From Nonlabens arenilitoris (lineage in GTDB: Bacteria > Bacteroidota > Bacteroidia > Flavobacteriales > Flavobacteriaceae): a stretch of 64,000 nucleotides of DNA. The stretch covers positions 2,865,501 through 2,929,500 of the forward strand of contig NZ_MTPW01000001.1 of the NCBI RefSeq assembly GCF_002954765.1. The letters are read 5' to 3'. Shown here piece after piece: positions 16,737-25,968 of the stretch (within the stretch, counting starts at the first letter, position 1; every line of letters begins with the position of its first letter). The position numbers were made by a program, and so were the translations under genes. The notes beneath the pieces are model-generated. The model was not told the origin of the DNA and did no database searches. It saw only the letters and a list, made by a program, of their open reading frames with translations.

Positions 16737-18785
16737 CTAATTTAAATAAACATATCCAGCAATGGGTTTTAAACCAGGCTCGTTAAATTCTATAATATAA
16801 AAATAAGTTCCAGTAGGTAGTCTTTTGCTTGAATTATGTGCTAGTCCACGGTTACTGGTTCCATCCCAAGAAGGAGTATAATTATCACCTTCCCAAATCT
16901 TCATACCATATCTGGTAAATATAAAAATTTTATGTTTATCATATACGTCTCTCAATCCAGAAACGATGAACGTATCATTTATCCCATCATCGTCAGGTGT
17001 AAGGACATTGAACACTTTAACAGGGCAGTTTTCTACGTTAATGTTAAAAGAAGTGATGTCATAACAATTTGTATTACTTACTCTTACATACAATGTCTGT
17101 GGAGAACTTATATTTTGATACGGTAGATTTGTGTTTATGGGATCAATATTAAGGGTTGCCTGCTCTAGAGTTTCATGGATAGAAACTACTTGATTTAAAC
17201 TTGAATTCACTTGATTTTCTATAAGTGATAAATCAAAATTTGCAGTGTCAAAACCTTCATCACATAACTCGATATCCATAGGAACTGCATCGATAATCGC
17301 TGGTTCAAATACTGTAATTTCTATAGTCTCTGTAAAGCTGGATACAAGTGTTTCAACATTTGCTGTGACCGTATAAGTTCCTGGAGCACTAAAAATATGA
17401 CTAGGATTTAAATCCATCGAGATGTTATTAGAACTGTTTATATCACCAAAGTCCCATAATATACTTTCAACTTGTGCACTTGTATTAAAAGTAAATGCTT
17501 GAGATTCTCCAAAACAATGGTCTACTGCATTTATATCTCCATTTAATAAAAATGATTGAACAAAAATAGGTAGCCCATAAATCGCTTGTGCTCCATTAGT
17601 TAAAGCAAAGTCATTATAGATATAATTAGATGCTGTACCGCCATCATCAGGATTATTAATGACACTTAAAAAACTTTCATTAATTCGGGAATGATAAATC
17701 CTATTGTCTAGACCTAACTGTAACGCACCTCTAAAAGGAGCTATCATATCTGTATGAACTACAGCTTTACTAGCGGCAATATTTGCTGCTGTTAGGTCAT
17801 ATTGTAAAATCTCTCCTCTTAAAAATTCATATATGATTGTTGTAGATGGTAACATATAGTCAGCCTCAGCATAAAGATATCTTCCATTACCAGAAAATTC
17901 TACTCCATAAAAGCTTGCACCATCTGCTCGAGTCATTAATGGTTGTGGATTAGAAACCACGCCGGTCGCATTATTAAAATCATATAAATACAACTCGCCA
18001 CCTTGTGCATAAGCAAGACTACGCGCTTCTAGAACATTAGTGATTCCAGAAAATTCGGCCGTAGTGTTGTTTGAAAAATGAGCTGCTACTAATTTATCTC
18101 CTCGAGCATTGAGTTTAATATAACCTCTCATTGCAGCGACATCTACGTTAGTAATAGGAGTAGAAATCAACTCTATAAACGGACCTACAACACTTGTTAC
18201 TGGCGCTAGGTTGAGACCAGCTGCCGTAATTTCATAAGCATAGTAGGTATCTTCAAATTGAGTTAGTACCCAGAAACCATCACCAGTTGCATTAGATATT
18301 GCAGTCAGTTTTTCTGACGTAAGCGGCAAGAGATTGATGTTTTTTTGTGAAGAAACAATATCACCAGTTCCTCCATTCAAAGACATATCCACAATAGAGT
18401 AGTGGAAACCTACATTCATGCGATATTGTTGATCGCTGGTGTCTACCGTAAAAATATAATATAAATCATCATTACCAGGTTGTGGAACGATGATCGCACT
18501 AGACGTACTTGAAGAATCACCTAATAGTCCTGTACCATTAGGCATTAAATTGTGTGTGGAATCGAATACTAACGATCCATCTGTATAGAATAGTAAATTA
18601 CCTAAATCATCAGAAATTGTAGCACAACCTTCTCCAGTAACTAATTGTCCTATGCCGGTAGCCGTAGCGGTACCAGACGAGAAGTCGATTCCAGCAGTAA
18701 CTCCAAAGTACCACTGGGATGATTCTAGTTGCGCTTTCGCGAAAGCGAAACTTAAAATTAAAATGCTTACTAAAAAATATCTCAT
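16737..18785 (-). CDS. Secreted PKD-domain protein with T9SS type B sorting domain (paralog 2, short)
   Basis: The 682-residue middle paralog has the same order as its neighbours but carries only one CDD-type repeat: signal peptide, N-terminal beta region (about 20-410), PKD domain (about 435-495, LWDFGDINS), one repeat (about 500-585) and sorting domain (about 587-682, NVLTPDDDGINDTFIV). The signal peptide ends FAFAKAQ, and the AFAKA part is encoded by a copy of the dispersed palindrome. A hairpin (18784-18809) covers the start codon. The difference in repeat number suggests expansion or contraction by recombination among the tandem genes. Confidence 0.85.
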   Translation of the reverse strand: MRYFLVSILILSFAFAKAQLESSQWYFGVTAGIDFSSGTATATGIGQLVTGEGCATISDDLGNLLFYTDGSLVFDSTHNLMPNGTGLLGDSSSTSSAIIVPQPGNDDLYYIFTVDTSDQQYRMNVGFHYSIVDMSLNGGTGDIVSSQKNINLLPLTSEKLTAISNATGDGFWVLTQFEDTYYAYEITAAGLNLAPVTSVVGPFIELISTPITNVDVAAMRGYIKLNARGDKLVAAHFSNNTTAEFSGITNVLEARSLAYAQGGELYLYDFNNATGVVSNPQPLMTRADGASFYGVEFSGNGRYLYAEADYMLPSTTIIYEFLRGEILQYDLTAANIAASKAVVHTDMIAPFRGALQLGLDNRIYHSRINESFLSVINNPDDGGTASNYIYNDFALTNGAQAIYGLPIFVQSFLLNGDINAVDHCFGESQAFTFNTSAQVESILWDFGDINSSNNISMDLNPSHIFSAPGTYTVTANVETLVSSFTETIEITVFEPAIIDAVPMDIELCDEGFDTANFDLSLIENQVNSSLNQVVSIHETLEQATLNIDPINTNLPYQNISSPQTLYVRVSNTNCYDITSFNINVENCPVKVFNVLTPDDDGINDTFIVSGLRDVYDKHKIFIFTRYGMKIWEGDNYTPSWDGTSNRGLAHNSSKRLPTGTYFYIIEFNEPGLKPIAGYVYLN
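18732..18747. repeat. Dispersed palindrome, copy 4 (inside a coding signal peptide)
   Basis: CGCTTTCGCGAAAGCG lies within the 5' end of the paralog 2 gene and is translated as AFAKA, directly before the Gln expected at position +1 after cleavage. Confidence 0.95.
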
Positions 18786-18809
18786 TGCCTAATAGTAAAA
18801 ATAGGCAAT
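18784..18809 (-). other. Hairpin covering the start codon of paralog 2
   Basis: An 8-bp stem (18784-18791, attgccta, with 18802-18809) spans the short gap between the paralog 3 stop and the paralog 2 ATG and includes the start codon. It may damp translation or end part of the upstream transcript; no strong T-run follows it. Confidence 0.4.
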
Positions 18810-18815
18810 TTGAAT

Positions 18816-21800
18816 TTATCTTTTTAAAGTGAAATGTGAGGAAAAGGTCGTTCCATCCATTAAAGTTGCAGTGAACCAGTAATCACTAGAAGGCATAGGG
18901 TTGCCATTGTAAGTTCCATCCCATCCTACACCATCTGCTGCGATTTGTTTTAATAACTTACCGTAGCGATCAAATATAAAAATTTGTGCGCCTGGCTCAA
19001 ACGTGAATGATGTACCTATTAACTGCCAGTAATCATGATAGTTATCATTATTAGGCGTGAAATAACGTGGATAACCTATGATACTAAAATCTTGTTGTAC
19101 TGTACCACATCCATTTTTATCTCTTACATATAAAGTGTAAAAACCTGGAGAGAGATCGTCAAACACAGGACTGTCTTGGAATGGTTCTTCAAGACTTACT
19201 CTATATTCATAATCGCCTAAACCACTCACATTTGCAGTTGCAGATCCATTACTTGAAGTGCCTGCATGTATCACGTCAATGCTATCAATGGTTGCGGTCT
19301 CGCTTATAATTACTGTTACCGTTCTATTGCTAGTACATCCATTAGCGTCTGTAACTGCTACCGTATAATCACCACCAGTAGTTACTTGTATACTAAAAGT
19401 GTTTTCTGAGGTACTCCATAAGTAAGTATAATCAGATGGAGCACCAGTTATAATACCTGCATCGATAGTAAGTGGTTGTGGATTATTACCACAGTAATCG
19501 ATTAGTGCTACTGGTTCAATGATTGGTAAGTCATTAACAATAAGTTCTACTTCACTAATTCCAAAACAGTTTCCGTCAGGTGATTCTGCTCTTGCAAATA
19601 TAATTTGACTATTTGGAGTTGTATTATCATAAGTGATTGGTAACACATTTTGTTCTGTTAACGCATCATTTAAGCTTGCATAATAATTTAATGTAACATT
19701 TGATGGCGCTGATATAAGTACAGAACTATCTGCATCAGTAAGGTTAAATGTGGTCATACCATCTGCAACACCATCATCATCACAACCAGTAAGTATAGTG
19801 TCTTGTGCATCGCTTGCACTAACCGATAAGGTAATTTGAGATGTGGTATAGCAACTAGTGGTATCATCTGTAACTCTCGCATATACAATTTGTAATGGAG
19901 TTGTATTTGTATAACTAGTATTATCTAATGGTGACTGGTTGTTGTCTGCATCATTTTGATTGATGTGATAGCTTACGGTAACACCAGTTGCGCTAGCGGT
20001 AATGGTTTCATCAAACTCAGATAAATTAAAAATTGTCCTGCTGTCTAGTGTACCATCTTCATCACATTGAAAAGCATTAGTATCATTTGCCACAGGTTTT
20101 GGATTAACAACTAAGTCAAAGCTAGTGGTGTCAACACAACTAGACTCACTATTATTTACAATTCTAGCAAATACAGTTTCATTAAATGCAGTTGAATTAG
20201 TATAATTTAAACTAAGTGGATTGTTACCAGAATCTGCATTTGCTTGAGAGTCGTGATAACTAACAGTAAAACCTGTGTTAGACTGACTATCTAGAATTAG
20301 AGGTGTTTGAAGGCTGAGATCAAATGATTGAAAACCGTCAAAATCATCATCACATACTTCTAGATTACTTACAGTATTTGCAATAGGTTGATCAAAGATT
20401 TCGATATCAAAGCTAGTGGTATCAAAACAATCTTCGTTATTATTATTACTAACACGAGCATATAATGTTTGAGTTGCTGTTGTAGCCATATAAGGTAGTG
20501 TTACAGGATTTGCACCATTGTCTGCATCTACCTGTGACAAATAGTATTCTACATTAAAAATGGTAGCATCTTGAGTTCCTAATATTTGTGGAGTTGCTGT
20601 TGATGTAAGATCAAAAGATTCTGAACCATCATTGTTGATATCACAAACATTTACATTAGTTGCAGCATTTGCTATTGGTGTATCAAAAATCTGAACACTT
20701 TTGCGATAGGTTCTTACAGATCCATTAATGGTTAAAGTAAGTACGACATTATATACACCAGGTGCTGCATAGACATGTGTAGGGCTTTCAACTGACGAGT
20801 TTGTTCCATCACCAAAATCCCAGTTTACTAATGTAGGTGGTGTGTCTGAGTCAAATTCAAAAGCAGTATTATCACCTAAGCAAGTAAATTCTACATCTAT
20901 TAAAGCAAAGAAACTTTGTATAAATGGAGGCAAACCTTGAGCAGATAATCGTCCTGCTAGTGGTATTGCATCATGAACATAGTTACAACCTTGCCCTGCA
21001 ACATTAGGATTATTAATGACTCCTAAAAAGCTACGACCGTCGTTATAAGTATCTGATAAAGCTCTGTAAATCTTTTTATCGATACCTAACTGTAAAGAAC
21101 CTCTATAACCAGGTCTAGTATCTATAACAACTGTTGAAGAAGCTGGATTAGGGCTAGTCATGTCAAATTGGAATAGAGTAGAAGAGTGCGCCGATGGATC
21201 GTTACTATTTGCATCATTAGATGCTGTTACATATAATAAACTACTATCTGGTGAAAATTCTACACCATAACCACTTCTATTTTGACCTGTAAATTGTAGT
21301 TGTCTTTCATTACTAACTATTCCTGTTAACTGATCATAATCGTATAAAAAAGAACCAGATCCCATATTACAAGATACCATATACTGACCATCTGGTGAAA
21401 TTTTAAGATTTCCACGTCTACCACCGTTATTAATAGGTGAAGCCACTTGCGACTTTACAGGTACGGGATCTACACCACTAGGGCTTACAGTAAATGTGTA
21501 GAATGTATCAAAAGCTGTACCTATTCCATTAAATTCTGCTAGAGCAGTGACTAAGATTTCATCATTAACACCATGGTTAATAGCGGTAATTTTTTCAGAA
21601 CAAGTGTTTATTAAATTATTAGGGTTAGTAATGCTAGAGACTACAGCACCTTGATTAAGATTTGCAGTCATATCTACTTCATACCAGTGTAAACCACTAT
21701 CCTGGCCACCTGTTGCTGCTGTATCTACAGTAAAGATGTAATAGGTGTCTGGATCCTGCGGTTTAGGTATAATAATGGCGCTTTGTGTACTAGAAGGATT

Positions 21801-22085
21801 ACCTCTTAATCCTTGACCATTTTGCATGATTAGATGATTTCTATCAAAAACGGTAATACCATCTGTATAGAAAAGTAGATTACCATTAGAGTCAGATATG
21901 GAAGCACATCCTTCAAAGGTATCAAGTTGACCATTTGCAAGAGGAGTTACAGCGCCTGTTACAGGATCAAAAGTTATCCCAGCATTAAATCCAAAATACC
22001 AATTAGAAGCTTCTAATTGAGCGGTTGATAATTGAGATACAGCGAGTACTAGTAAAACTATTATCGCAACTATTTTCTTTTTCAT
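18816..22085 (-). CDS. Secreted PKD-domain protein with T9SS type B sorting domain (paralog 3, long)
   Basis: This protein has 1089 residues from the ATG at 22085, chosen because it opens a clean signal peptide (MKKKIVAIIVLLVLAVSQL); an in-frame ATG at 22094 would add three residues. An N-terminal beta-rich region (about 20-405) is followed by a PKD domain (about 420-475, NWDFGDGT) and about five repeats of 85-95 residues with CDxxxDG openings and YYxSxxDAxxG motifs. A region with SprB-like repeats (YLWSTSENTFSIQV ... CTSNRTVTV) leads to a type B sorting domain (about 1000-1089, PRYFTPNNDNYHDYW). It is probably the first gene of the three-gene cluster. Surface location is expected; ligand and function are unknown. 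Confidence 0.85.
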   Translation of the reverse strand: MKKKIVAIIVLLVLAVSQLSTAQLEASNWYFGFNAGITFDPVTGAVTPLANGQLDTFEGCASISDSNGNLLFYTDGITVFDRNHLIMQNGQGLRGNPSSTQSAIIIPKPQDPDTYYIFTVDTAATGGQDSGLHWYEVDMTANLNQGAVVSSITNPNNLINTCSEKITAINHGVNDEILVTALAEFNGIGTAFDTFYTFTVSPSGVDPVPVKSQVASPINNGGRRGNLKISPDGQYMVSCNMGSGSFLYDYDQLTGIVSNERQLQFTGQNRSGYGVEFSPDSSLLYVTASNDANSNDPSAHSSTLFQFDMTSPNPASSTVVIDTRPGYRGSLQLGIDKKIYRALSDTYNDGRSFLGVINNPNVAGQGCNYVHDAIPLAGRLSAQGLPPFIQSFFALIDVEFTCLGDNTAFEFDSDTPPTLVNWDFGDGTNSSVESPTHVYAAPGVYNVVLTLTINGSVRTYRKSVQIFDTPIANAATNVNVCDINNDGSESFDLTSTATPQILGTQDATIFNVEYYLSQVDADNGANPVTLPYMATTATQTLYARVSNNNNEDCFDTTSFDIEIFDQPIANTVSNLEVCDDDFDGFQSFDLSLQTPLILDSQSNTGFTVSYHDSQANADSGNNPLSLNYTNSTAFNETVFARIVNNSESSCVDTTSFDLVVNPKPVANDTNAFQCDEDGTLDSRTIFNLSEFDETITASATGVTVSYHINQNDADNNQSPLDNTSYTNTTPLQIVYARVTDDTTSCYTTSQITLSVSASDAQDTILTGCDDDGVADGMTTFNLTDADSSVLISAPSNVTLNYYASLNDALTEQNVLPITYDNTTPNSQIIFARAESPDGNCFGISEVELIVNDLPIIEPVALIDYCGNNPQPLTIDAGIITGAPSDYTYLWSTSENTFSIQVTTGGDYTVAVTDANGCTSNRTVTVIISETATIDSIDVIHAGTSSNGSATANVSGLGDYEYRVSLEEPFQDSPVFDDLSPGFYTLYVRDKNGCGTVQQDFSIIGYPRYFTPNNDNYHDYWQLIGTSFTFEPGAQIFIFDRYGKLLKQIAADGVGWDGTYNGNPMPSSDYWFTATLMDGTTFSSHFTLKR

Positions 22086-22135
22086 AAAAATCATAGTTGC
22101 GAAAATAGTACATACTTATCACAATTTTATGCTAA

Positions 22136-22978
22136 TTATAGGTCTCTACGTTTTAAGATTTTATAAGACCAAAATATAAACAAAAAGCTCCAAGCCATGG
22201 TTACTGCTATGTTTATAAAGCTAACGCCATAGTCTTTAATGTATTCACCTTGAGTTAATTGTTCAATTCCTCCTTGTACAATTGATATTTTTGTAAAGGG
22301 CTCTTTTATTAATAAACTTGCTGATTCTAATGGTAAAATATGTTGAAGAACATTCCATGTATCTAATTCATATTTAAAGTCTAAGAAAGAACTTATTCCT
22401 CTAATTACTAATTCTAATATCCACCACACACCAATTAAACCTAATGCAAAAGCACTACGTTTTACTAAAACACCTGCAAATAGGCAAAAACAGAAAAACA
22501 TTAAATGGCTGATAAAAAAAGCAGGCAAATACTCCATTTTAGAGAATATAATACCCAATTCCAAATAATCTGAATGGAACAATCCTAAGATTAAAGATGC
22601 TATAAAAACAATCATCGTCGTAAGTAGAGCAAGAGTTATAGCAAGATATAATTTTGATAATATCAATTCTTTTTTACTTAAACCGTCTATAAGGTTTTGT
22701 TTCAACGTTCTATTGCTATATTCATTTGCGGTAAGAGAAACGATGACTATAGCTATAAAGATTTTTAAGAAACTTACCATGTAAGTACTTAAATGCCATA
22801 TGTATGGAAAATTAAAAATTCCCAAGTCTGAAAGGCTTCCTTTAAATCCATTAATGTTTACCTGAATTAACCCAGTAAACATTAATAAAATAACAATTAC
22901 TAAGTAAATTATAGTAAGAACTTTAGAGCTTTTACTGTACTTAAATTTATGGAATTCTATATCGAGTAATCTTTTCAT
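22136..22978 (-). CDS. ABC transporter permease (ABC-2 type)
   Basis: This 280-residue integral membrane protein has about six predicted membrane segments and a cytoplasmic N-terminus (MKRLLDIEFHKFKYSKSSK). The pattern matches ABC-2 type permeases paired with ATPases of the bacitracin/gliding (CcmA/NatA) class. It lies 2 bases after the ATPase gene and no substrate-binding protein is present, so it is most likely an exporter. The substrate is not predictable. Confidence 0.8.
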   Translation of the reverse strand: MKRLLDIEFHKFKYSKSSKVLTIIYLVIVILLMFTGLIQVNINGFKGSLSDLGIFNFPYIWHLSTYMVSFLKIFIAIVIVSLTANEYSNRTLKQNLIDGLSKKELILSKLYLAITLALLTTMIVFIASLILGLFHSDYLELGIIFSKMEYLPAFFISHLMFFCFCLFAGVLVKRSAFALGLIGVWWILELVIRGISSFLDFKYELDTWNVLQHILPLESASLLIKEPFTKISIVQGGIEQLTQGEYIKDYGVSFINIAVTMAWSFLFIFWSYKILKRRDL

Positions 22979-22980
22979 GG

Positions 22981-23877
22981 CTAGTTGTGGTTAGTAAGTT
23001 GAATAAATTGATCTTCTAGGCTTTGCTTTTTAATATAAAGCTTGTTAAGAGAAATGTTTTGAGCAAAAGCTGCAGCATTAATCTTACCTAGGTCAACAGG
23101 CTGATTAAGTACAACTTTAAATCCTTCCATCTCCTCTTTAACAGATACCGCATAAGGCTGACCTTTTAAAAATTCAAAAAGATCATCTCTATTTGCAGCA
23201 TCTAGATGTACCACGCCATAATTATGATTCATTTCATCAACGGCACCACAGTAAAGTGTTTTTCCTTGTCGCAATACGATTACATGAGAACAAACTTTTT
23301 CCACTTCATCCAGTAGGTGAGACGCTAGTAGTATTGTGGTTCCTGACTTTGCGATGTCCTGTATAATGTCTCTAATTTTACGTATACCTTGTGGATCTAA
23401 ACCATTGGTAGGCTCATCTAAAATTAAAATTTCTGGATCATTTAAAAGAGCACTAGCGATAGCCAGTCGTTGCTTCATACCTAAAGAATAAGTACTGAAT
23501 GGGCTATGTTTACGTGCAAGCAAATCTACCACAGCAAGTTTTTCTTCTATCTTATCCTTAGAAATATTTTTAATCTTACAGACTAATTCTAGATTTTGAA
23601 CCGCTGTCATACTAGGATAGAAATTAGGTCTTTCTATAATCGCTCCTATACGTTTGAGTGCATCGTGATTACTAGTGGTCCCTTCAAACCATTCATAAGA
23701 ACCAGAGGTAGGGTTTACAACGTTGAGTACCATTCCTAGTGTAGTAGATTTACCACTACCATTAGGACCTAGGATACCATAAACATGACCCTTTTCTATC
23801 TTAAAACTTACATTATCTACAGCTTTGAGACCGCTGTAGTTTTTAGAAAGGTTTTTTATTTCTAGAATAGTTTTCAC
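22981..23877 (-). CDS. ABC transporter ATP-binding protein
   Basis: This 298-residue ATPase has Walker A GPNGSGKST (residues 37-45), the signature region YSLGMKQRLAIASALL, Walker B ILILDEPTNGLD and the H-loop ILLASHLLDEVEKVC. A C-terminal extension of about 80 residues is typical of the DrrA/CcmA subgroup. The start is GTG (MKTILEIKNLS), and no ATG lies near. It forms a two-gene unit with the permease. The gene is divergent from the kinase-fold-like gene at 23949, with 71 bases between. Confidence 0.9.
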   Translation of the reverse strand: MKTILEIKNLSKNYSGLKAVDNVSFKIEKGHVYGILGPNGSGKSTTLGMVLNVVNPTSGSYEWFEGTTSNHDALKRIGAIIERPNFYPSMTAVQNLELVCKIKNISKDKIEEKLAVVDLLARKHSPFSTYSLGMKQRLAIASALLNDPEILILDEPTNGLDPQGIRKIRDIIQDIAKSGTTILLASHLLDEVEKVCSHVIVLRQGKTLYCGAVDEMNHNYGVVHLDAANRDDLFEFLKGQPYAVSVKEEMEGFKVVLNQPVDLGKINAAAFAQNISLNKLYIKKQSLEDQFIQLTNHN

Positions 23878-23948
23878 AAGCGAGTTATTTTGGTTATTAT
23901 GTATGACTGTAAAATAATAAAATTGTTACCGTAAAAAGGTACAAATCT

Positions 23949-25004
23949 ATGATAGAAGAAAAATTACTTTCACGCAAAAAACCTACTTATCCTGTAAGTC
24001 AAGCACTTAATGCATATCTGAAAAGATATAATAGGCAAACTAGTATACAAGTGTCTTATGATGATCTATTAAGGTTTCAAGGTTGTATTACTGTTTACGA
24101 TAAAAATGAGGAAGATACCTTATGGGTAAGATGTTATTACTCAGACTCAGAGCGTGATATTATAGATGCTGCCCTTAAAAAAGTCTATGATATTTTACAT
24201 AGTGATGGTAGCGATGACCTACTAGATTATTTAAGTGTTGATGCTGTAGATTATTGCACCTTTGGTAATACAAAACCATTCCGCATTAAGATTAGAAATA
24301 TTCTTAATGATGGTTTTACATATTTCTATGTAAAAAAAGCAGATGCTTCACGTGTTTATGGATTAGAGCTAGAACATTTATTGTCACCTCACCGTATCAA
24401 TTTTCTTGTATATGATAATACGCTTATAGAAGAGCATATTGCTGGCATACCAGGTGATGAGTTTATAGCAGACTATATAAAGGATTGTACAGAGTCAGAG
24501 CTTACCCAAATAGCAAAAGAGTTTGTAAAATTTAATGAGCGCTGTTTTATTAGGCTTTTAGGTGATATGCGAGCTTATAATTATGTTGTGATTCCTACAC
24601 ATGATTTTGATCGTGTTAGCTATGCGATTAGAGCAATTGACTTTGATCAACAGTGTTATGAAGGTAGATTAAAAGTTTATCGACCGCAGTTCTTTAAAGA
24701 AAATCTGCCTATGGTTAAAAATGTTACCGATCGACTAAAAAATCAAAGTATCGATCAGTATAAAAAAGAAGAACGCGCTTTGATTTCTAAAAGATTAATC
24801 AATACACAAAGCCGCTATCGCAGTCTCATGAAATGCATGAGAGCAGATAAGGTAAGTACTCCAGAAAAGACAAAACAACTAGGTCGTGAGTTACATGAAT
24901 TTACTAAAGATGTGAAGTTTAAAAGATCTCGCAACATGGGATCTGTGCTAGCAAACGTTTTAGACTTTGTGAAGCGTAATTATGAACACGTCCATAAGGT
25001 TTAA
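23949..25004 (+). CDS. Unrecognised protein with kinase-fold-like motifs
   Basis: I do not recognise this 351-residue cytoplasmic protein as a named family. Reading it by eye, several spaced motifs resemble aminoglycoside-phosphotransferase or eukaryotic-like kinases: FYVKKADASR (ATP-lysine-like, about 126-135), a following ELEH, EEHIAGIPGDEF (hinge-like, about 161-172), RLLGDMRAYNYVV (catalytic-loop-like, Asp206 and Asn211) and AIDFDQ (Mg-binding-like, Asp231). A basic, helical C-terminus (about 260-351) follows. This is inference from motif order; no search was possible. It is transcribed alone and ends at a strong bidirectional terminator next to a dispersed palindrome. Confidence 0.75.
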   Translation: MIEEKLLSRKKPTYPVSQALNAYLKRYNRQTSIQVSYDDLLRFQGCITVYDKNEEDTLWVRCYYSDSERDIIDAALKKVYDILHSDGSDDLLDYLSVDAVDYCTFGNTKPFRIKIRNILNDGFTYFYVKKADASRVYGLELEHLLSPHRINFLVYDNTLIEEHIAGIPGDEFIADYIKDCTESELTQIAKEFVKFNERCFIRLLGDMRAYNYVVIPTHDFDRVSYAIRAIDFDQQCYEGRLKVYRPQFFKENLPMVKNVTDRLKNQSIDQYKKEERALISKRLINTQSRYRSLMKCMRADKVSTPEKTKQLGRELHEFTKDVKFKRSRNMGSVLANVLDFVKRNYEHVHKV

Positions 25005-25025
25005 ATAGCAATAAATTGTGATTAT

Positions 25026-25045
25026 TACGCTTTCGCGAAAGCGTA
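25026..25045. repeat. Dispersed palindrome, copy 5 (20-bp perfect)
   Basis: tacgctttcgcgaaagcgta lies between the stop of the kinase-fold-like gene and its terminator, between convergent genes. Confidence 0.95.
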
Positions 25046-25050
25046 TAAAA

Positions 25051-25084
25051 AAAAGCCCAAAGCTATTAACGGCTTTGGGCTTTT
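25051..25084. terminator. Bidirectional terminator between convergent genes
   Basis: A 13-bp stem (aaaagcccaaagc, 25051-25063, with 25072-25084) has an 8-base loop, A-run before and T-run after. It serves the + gene ending at 25004 and the - gene ending at 25104. Confidence 0.88.
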
Positions 25085-25103
25085 TTATATACTTATTAAT
25101 AGA

Positions 25104-25904
25104 TTATTGTAATCGCTCCAGTAATTTCTCTGCAACGAGTTCTGATGACGCAGGATTTTGACCTGTAATCAATAAACCATCTTCAACGGCATAAGGATTC
25201 CAGTCATCTTTTTTAGAATAAATACCACCGTTACTTATCAACATATCTTCTACTAGGAAAGGTACCACATCTGTAAGCTGTACAGCATCTTCTTCACCGT
25301 TAGTAAAGCCGGTAACTTTTTTACCTTTTACTAATGGAGAACCATCTGTATTTTTAGTATTCTTAAAGATAGCAGGTGCGTGACATACAGCAGCAACTGT
25401 TTTATTGTTATTATAGAAGGACTCAATCAATTTGATAGAGTTTTCATCTTCTGCAAGGTCCCATAATGGTCCGTGACCACCAGGATAGAATACCGCATCA
25501 TAGTCTGCTTGAGAAACGTCACTTAATTTGATTGTTTTAGAAATCTTATCCTGTGTTTCTTGATCCTCATAATACCTTTTTGTAGCAGGTGTTTGAAAAT
25601 CTGGTTGTTCACTTTTAGGATCGATAGGTGGTTGTCCACCTTTAGGTGATGCAAGTGTAACATTCACACCTTTATCTGTGAGCAGGTAATATGGAGCAGC
25701 AAATTCTTCTACCCAAAAACCTGTTTTCTCACCAGTGTCTCCTAGTTCATCATGACTTGTTAATACAAATAATACATTTTTCATAGCTGTGTTTTTTATT
25801 TCTGTTGTCTCTTTATTTTCTACAAGATTATCTTTCTCTTGTGTTTTTGAACCGCAAGAGCTTAATAATAATGTAGCGATAAAGACTAAAGTTATTTTAT
25901 TCAT
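25104..25904 (-). CDS. DJ-1/PfpI (type 1 glutamine amidotransferase-like) lipoprotein
   Basis: This protein of 266 residues has a lipoprotein signal (LLLSSCGSK, Cys17) and a DJ-1/PfpI domain from about residue 42. The nucleophile elbow is AAVCHAPAIF (Cys174, His175), with a conserved acidic region near FWVEEFAAPYYLL and FYPGGHGPLWDL. Relatives include Hsp31-like glyoxalases and protein deglycases that handle methylglyoxal or stress damage. Export to the envelope is less usual than a cytoplasmic location. An internal Met at 42 could give a cytosolic form, but the upstream promoter box favours the full protein. Confidence 0.85.
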   Translation of the reverse strand: MNKITLVFIATLLLSSCGSKTQEKDNLVENKETTEIKNTAMKNVLFVLTSHDELGDTGEKTGFWVEEFAAPYYLLTDKGVNVTLASPKGGQPPIDPKSEQPDFQTPATKRYYEDQETQDKISKTIKLSDVSQADYDAVFYPGGHGPLWDLAEDENSIKLIESFYNNNKTVAAVCHAPAIFKNTKNTDGSPLVKGKKVTGFTNGEEDAVQLTDVVPFLVEDMLISNGGIYSKKDDWNPYAVEDGLLITGQNPASSELVAEKLLERLQ

Positions 25905-25928
25905 TTATAATAATTGATATTGTTAATA

Positions 25929-25936
25929 CAAAATTA
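25929..25936 (-). promoter_or_regulatory. Candidate -7 box of the DJ-1/PfpI gene
   Basis: The minus strand reads TAATTTTG (TAnnTTTG), 25 bases upstream of the ATG at 25904. Confidence 0.4.
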
Positions 25937-25968
25937 TGATGAATAGAAGTCTTAAAAATTGATGTATG

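Noticed and set aside
22136..23877. ABC pair as the gliding motility GldA/GldF transporter
   Set aside because: No GldG partner is adjacent and the sequences give no specific support beyond the general family.
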